Of a stretch of DNA of 64,000 bases, positions 62,751-64,000 are shown one piece after another. The notes beneath the pieces were generated by a model. It was not told the DNA's origin. It saw nothing but the letters and a program-made list of their open reading frames with translations, and did no database searches. Both the position numbers and the translations under genes were made by a program. Numbering within the stretch: position 1 is the first letter of the stretch; each line of letters starts with the position of its first letter. The stretch is taken from the NCBI RefSeq assembly GCF_000002995.4, contig NW_025062476.1, positions 556,001 to 620,000 on the forward strand, written 5' to 3'. Source of the stretch: Brugia malayi. Its lineage: Eukaryota; Nematoda; Chromadorea; Rhabditida; Onchocercidae.

Positions 62751-63037
62751 TTGCTATCAGTATTTATCATCAACCATTATCATTATCATCATTGCTATCA
62801 GTATTTATCATCAACTATTATCATTATCATCATTGCTATCAGTATTTATCATCAACCATTATCATTATCATTATTGCTATCAGTATTTATCATCAACCAT
62901 TATCATTATCATTATTGCTATCAGTATTTATCATCAACCATTATCATTATCATCATTGCTATCAGTATTTATCATCAACCATCATCATTATCATCATTAC
63001 TATCAGTATGTATGACCACAATTATCACCATTAATAA
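62751..63037. repeat. 41-bp minisatellite, seven copies
   Basis: TTGCTATCAG-type unit starts fall at 62751, 62792, 62833, 62874, 62915, 62956 and 62997, exactly 41 bases apart with few substitutions. The unit contains TTTATCATCAACCATTATC and ATTATCATCA. Because 41 is not a multiple of three, each forward frame cycles through all three readings of the unit, and none has a stop. This creates spurious open frames of 80 to 194 codons. Confidence 0.95.
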
Positions 63038-64000
63038 TTGTTATTATAGTTACTGTTCGGTAAATATTTCCTAGATGTATCAAAATTAGAACATTTTTTG
63101 ATAAAAGCAAAAAAAAAAAAATGTATATCTGAGAGAAGTAGGATAATTCATTTATTTTTAGATGAATCAATAAATCGCTCAATTGTTACTATTTTTGCTA
63201 TTATTTGATTGCCAAAATTAATATTAAAATTATAATTTGATTTAGAAAAAAAAAAAAAAAACTATTAGTAAAGTTGAAAACTCTAAAAAATAATATTTTA
63301 AGTAAAACATAATTTTTTGTGTAATTTCAAAATAACATAACTAACAAAAATTGAAAAGAAAAGAATTAAAATTTGAAAAAAAAAAAAGACAATATTGTTC
63401 AAAGTTTCTGAAAGTGCATCAACATTTTCAAACTGTCACAAAAATCATTTAAAAGCTGAAATTTTAAAAATCTAAAAAAAGTCATTTTAAAATTTCTAAC
63501 AAAAAAAAAAAAAAAAAAACTTCTCAAACAACATTTTTAATATATATATATATATCCAATTTAAAATGTATTTTTTTTGTTTTTCTATAATTAAGCTGAA
63601 AATTGTTTCAAATTAATCATTTTTTTAACAAAAAATTTTTTCTTTTTTTGCTTGAAAAAATTGAGACAAAAAAAAAAAAAGAATAAAAAAACAAGAAAAG
63701 AAGAAAAATGAAAATAAAAGAATCAAATTTTCAAATTAATATATAATTACTGAAATAAAATTTTTATGATATATTAGTAAAAAAAAAAAAAAAAAAGATT
63801 TCTTAACAATTTTCTAATATTAAACTATTTGTTTCGTAAAAAAGCAAACAAAATAAAATAAATAATGCAAAAATTATAAAATTATTGCGATGCGAATTTA
63901 TTTTTCGCTCATTTTTTTTTTTCCTTTTTATTCATTCGCTGAAAAAAAAAAAAAAGAAACAAATGAAATGTGAACTGATGGAAAATGGAAATTTCGATCA
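63038..64000. other. AT-rich window end, no gene seen
   Basis: A/T homopolymer-rich sequence with a short TA run near 63540-63555. No coding exon was recognised. Confidence 0.5.

Noticed and set aside
62490..63074. 194-codon open frame (and overlapping 132- and 80-codon frames)
   Set aside because: It is a by-product of the 41-bp minisatellite and ATT/ATC tract, which lack stops in every forward frame. The translation is only His/Ile/Leu/Ser/Tyr low complexity.
1..64000. Search for tRNA genes, CRISPR arrays, transposons and bacterial endosymbiont inserts
   Set aside because: No cloverleaf-like tRNA B box with context, no spaced identical repeats of CRISPR type, no transposase or reverse transcriptase reading and no bacterial gene was recognised by eye. 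A tRNAscan or BLAST search would be needed to exclude degenerate copies.

Overview
The window is eukaryotic, AT-rich nuclear DNA of a nematode, most likely a clade III / filarial-type worm. Small introns are flanked by TTTCAG-like acceptors, 3' splice acceptors lie a few bases upstream of several start codons (as expected for spliced-leader trans-splicing), homopolymer runs are very frequent, and the orthologues are nematode-like. The species cannot be fixed from sequence alone. No bacterial, viral or Wolbachia-like segment, no CRISPR array and no tRNA was recognised.

Layout. (1) 77-10703, plus strand: the last 30 exons of a non-muscle myosin II heavy chain, with the gene's 5' end outside the window. 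(2) 12969-14900, minus strand, and 16938-18798, plus strand: a head-to-head pair of small, unrecognised single-pass membrane proteins. They are separated by 2 kb holding a 21-bp tandem repeat and oppositely oriented CT and GA tracts. (3) 19468-24101, minus: a TTC4/Cns1-type Hsp90 co-chaperone. Its exon 9 has no AG acceptor, and its 3' end is uncertain. (4) 27914-35390, minus: a SLAIN-like microtubule-associated protein, preceded on the same strand by a 54-codon ATP synthase epsilon subunit gene (35851-36015), a possible operon pair. (5) 40993-44467, minus: dynactin subunit Arp10/Arp11. (6) 46883-51987, minus: nucleoporin Nup85. (7) 54386-58921, minus: a class I Rab11-FIP with an N-terminal C2 domain and a C-terminal Rab11-binding domain. 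(8) 58922-64000: no gene seen; it holds a duplicated promoter-proximal module, a 43-bp AT-rich minisatellite and a 41-bp minisatellite.

Exon boundaries were derived by hand by requiring GT/AG sites, phase continuity and family similarity. For most genes the summed exon lengths are exact multiples of three. The genes do not form one pathway, but several serve the cytoskeleton and membrane traffic: myosin II, a SLAIN-like plus-end factor, dynactin Arp11 and Rab11-FIP. The others are housekeeping (TTC4, Nup85, ATP synthase epsilon). Two genes (12969-14900 and 16938-18798) have no recognised family and are the most novel coding content.
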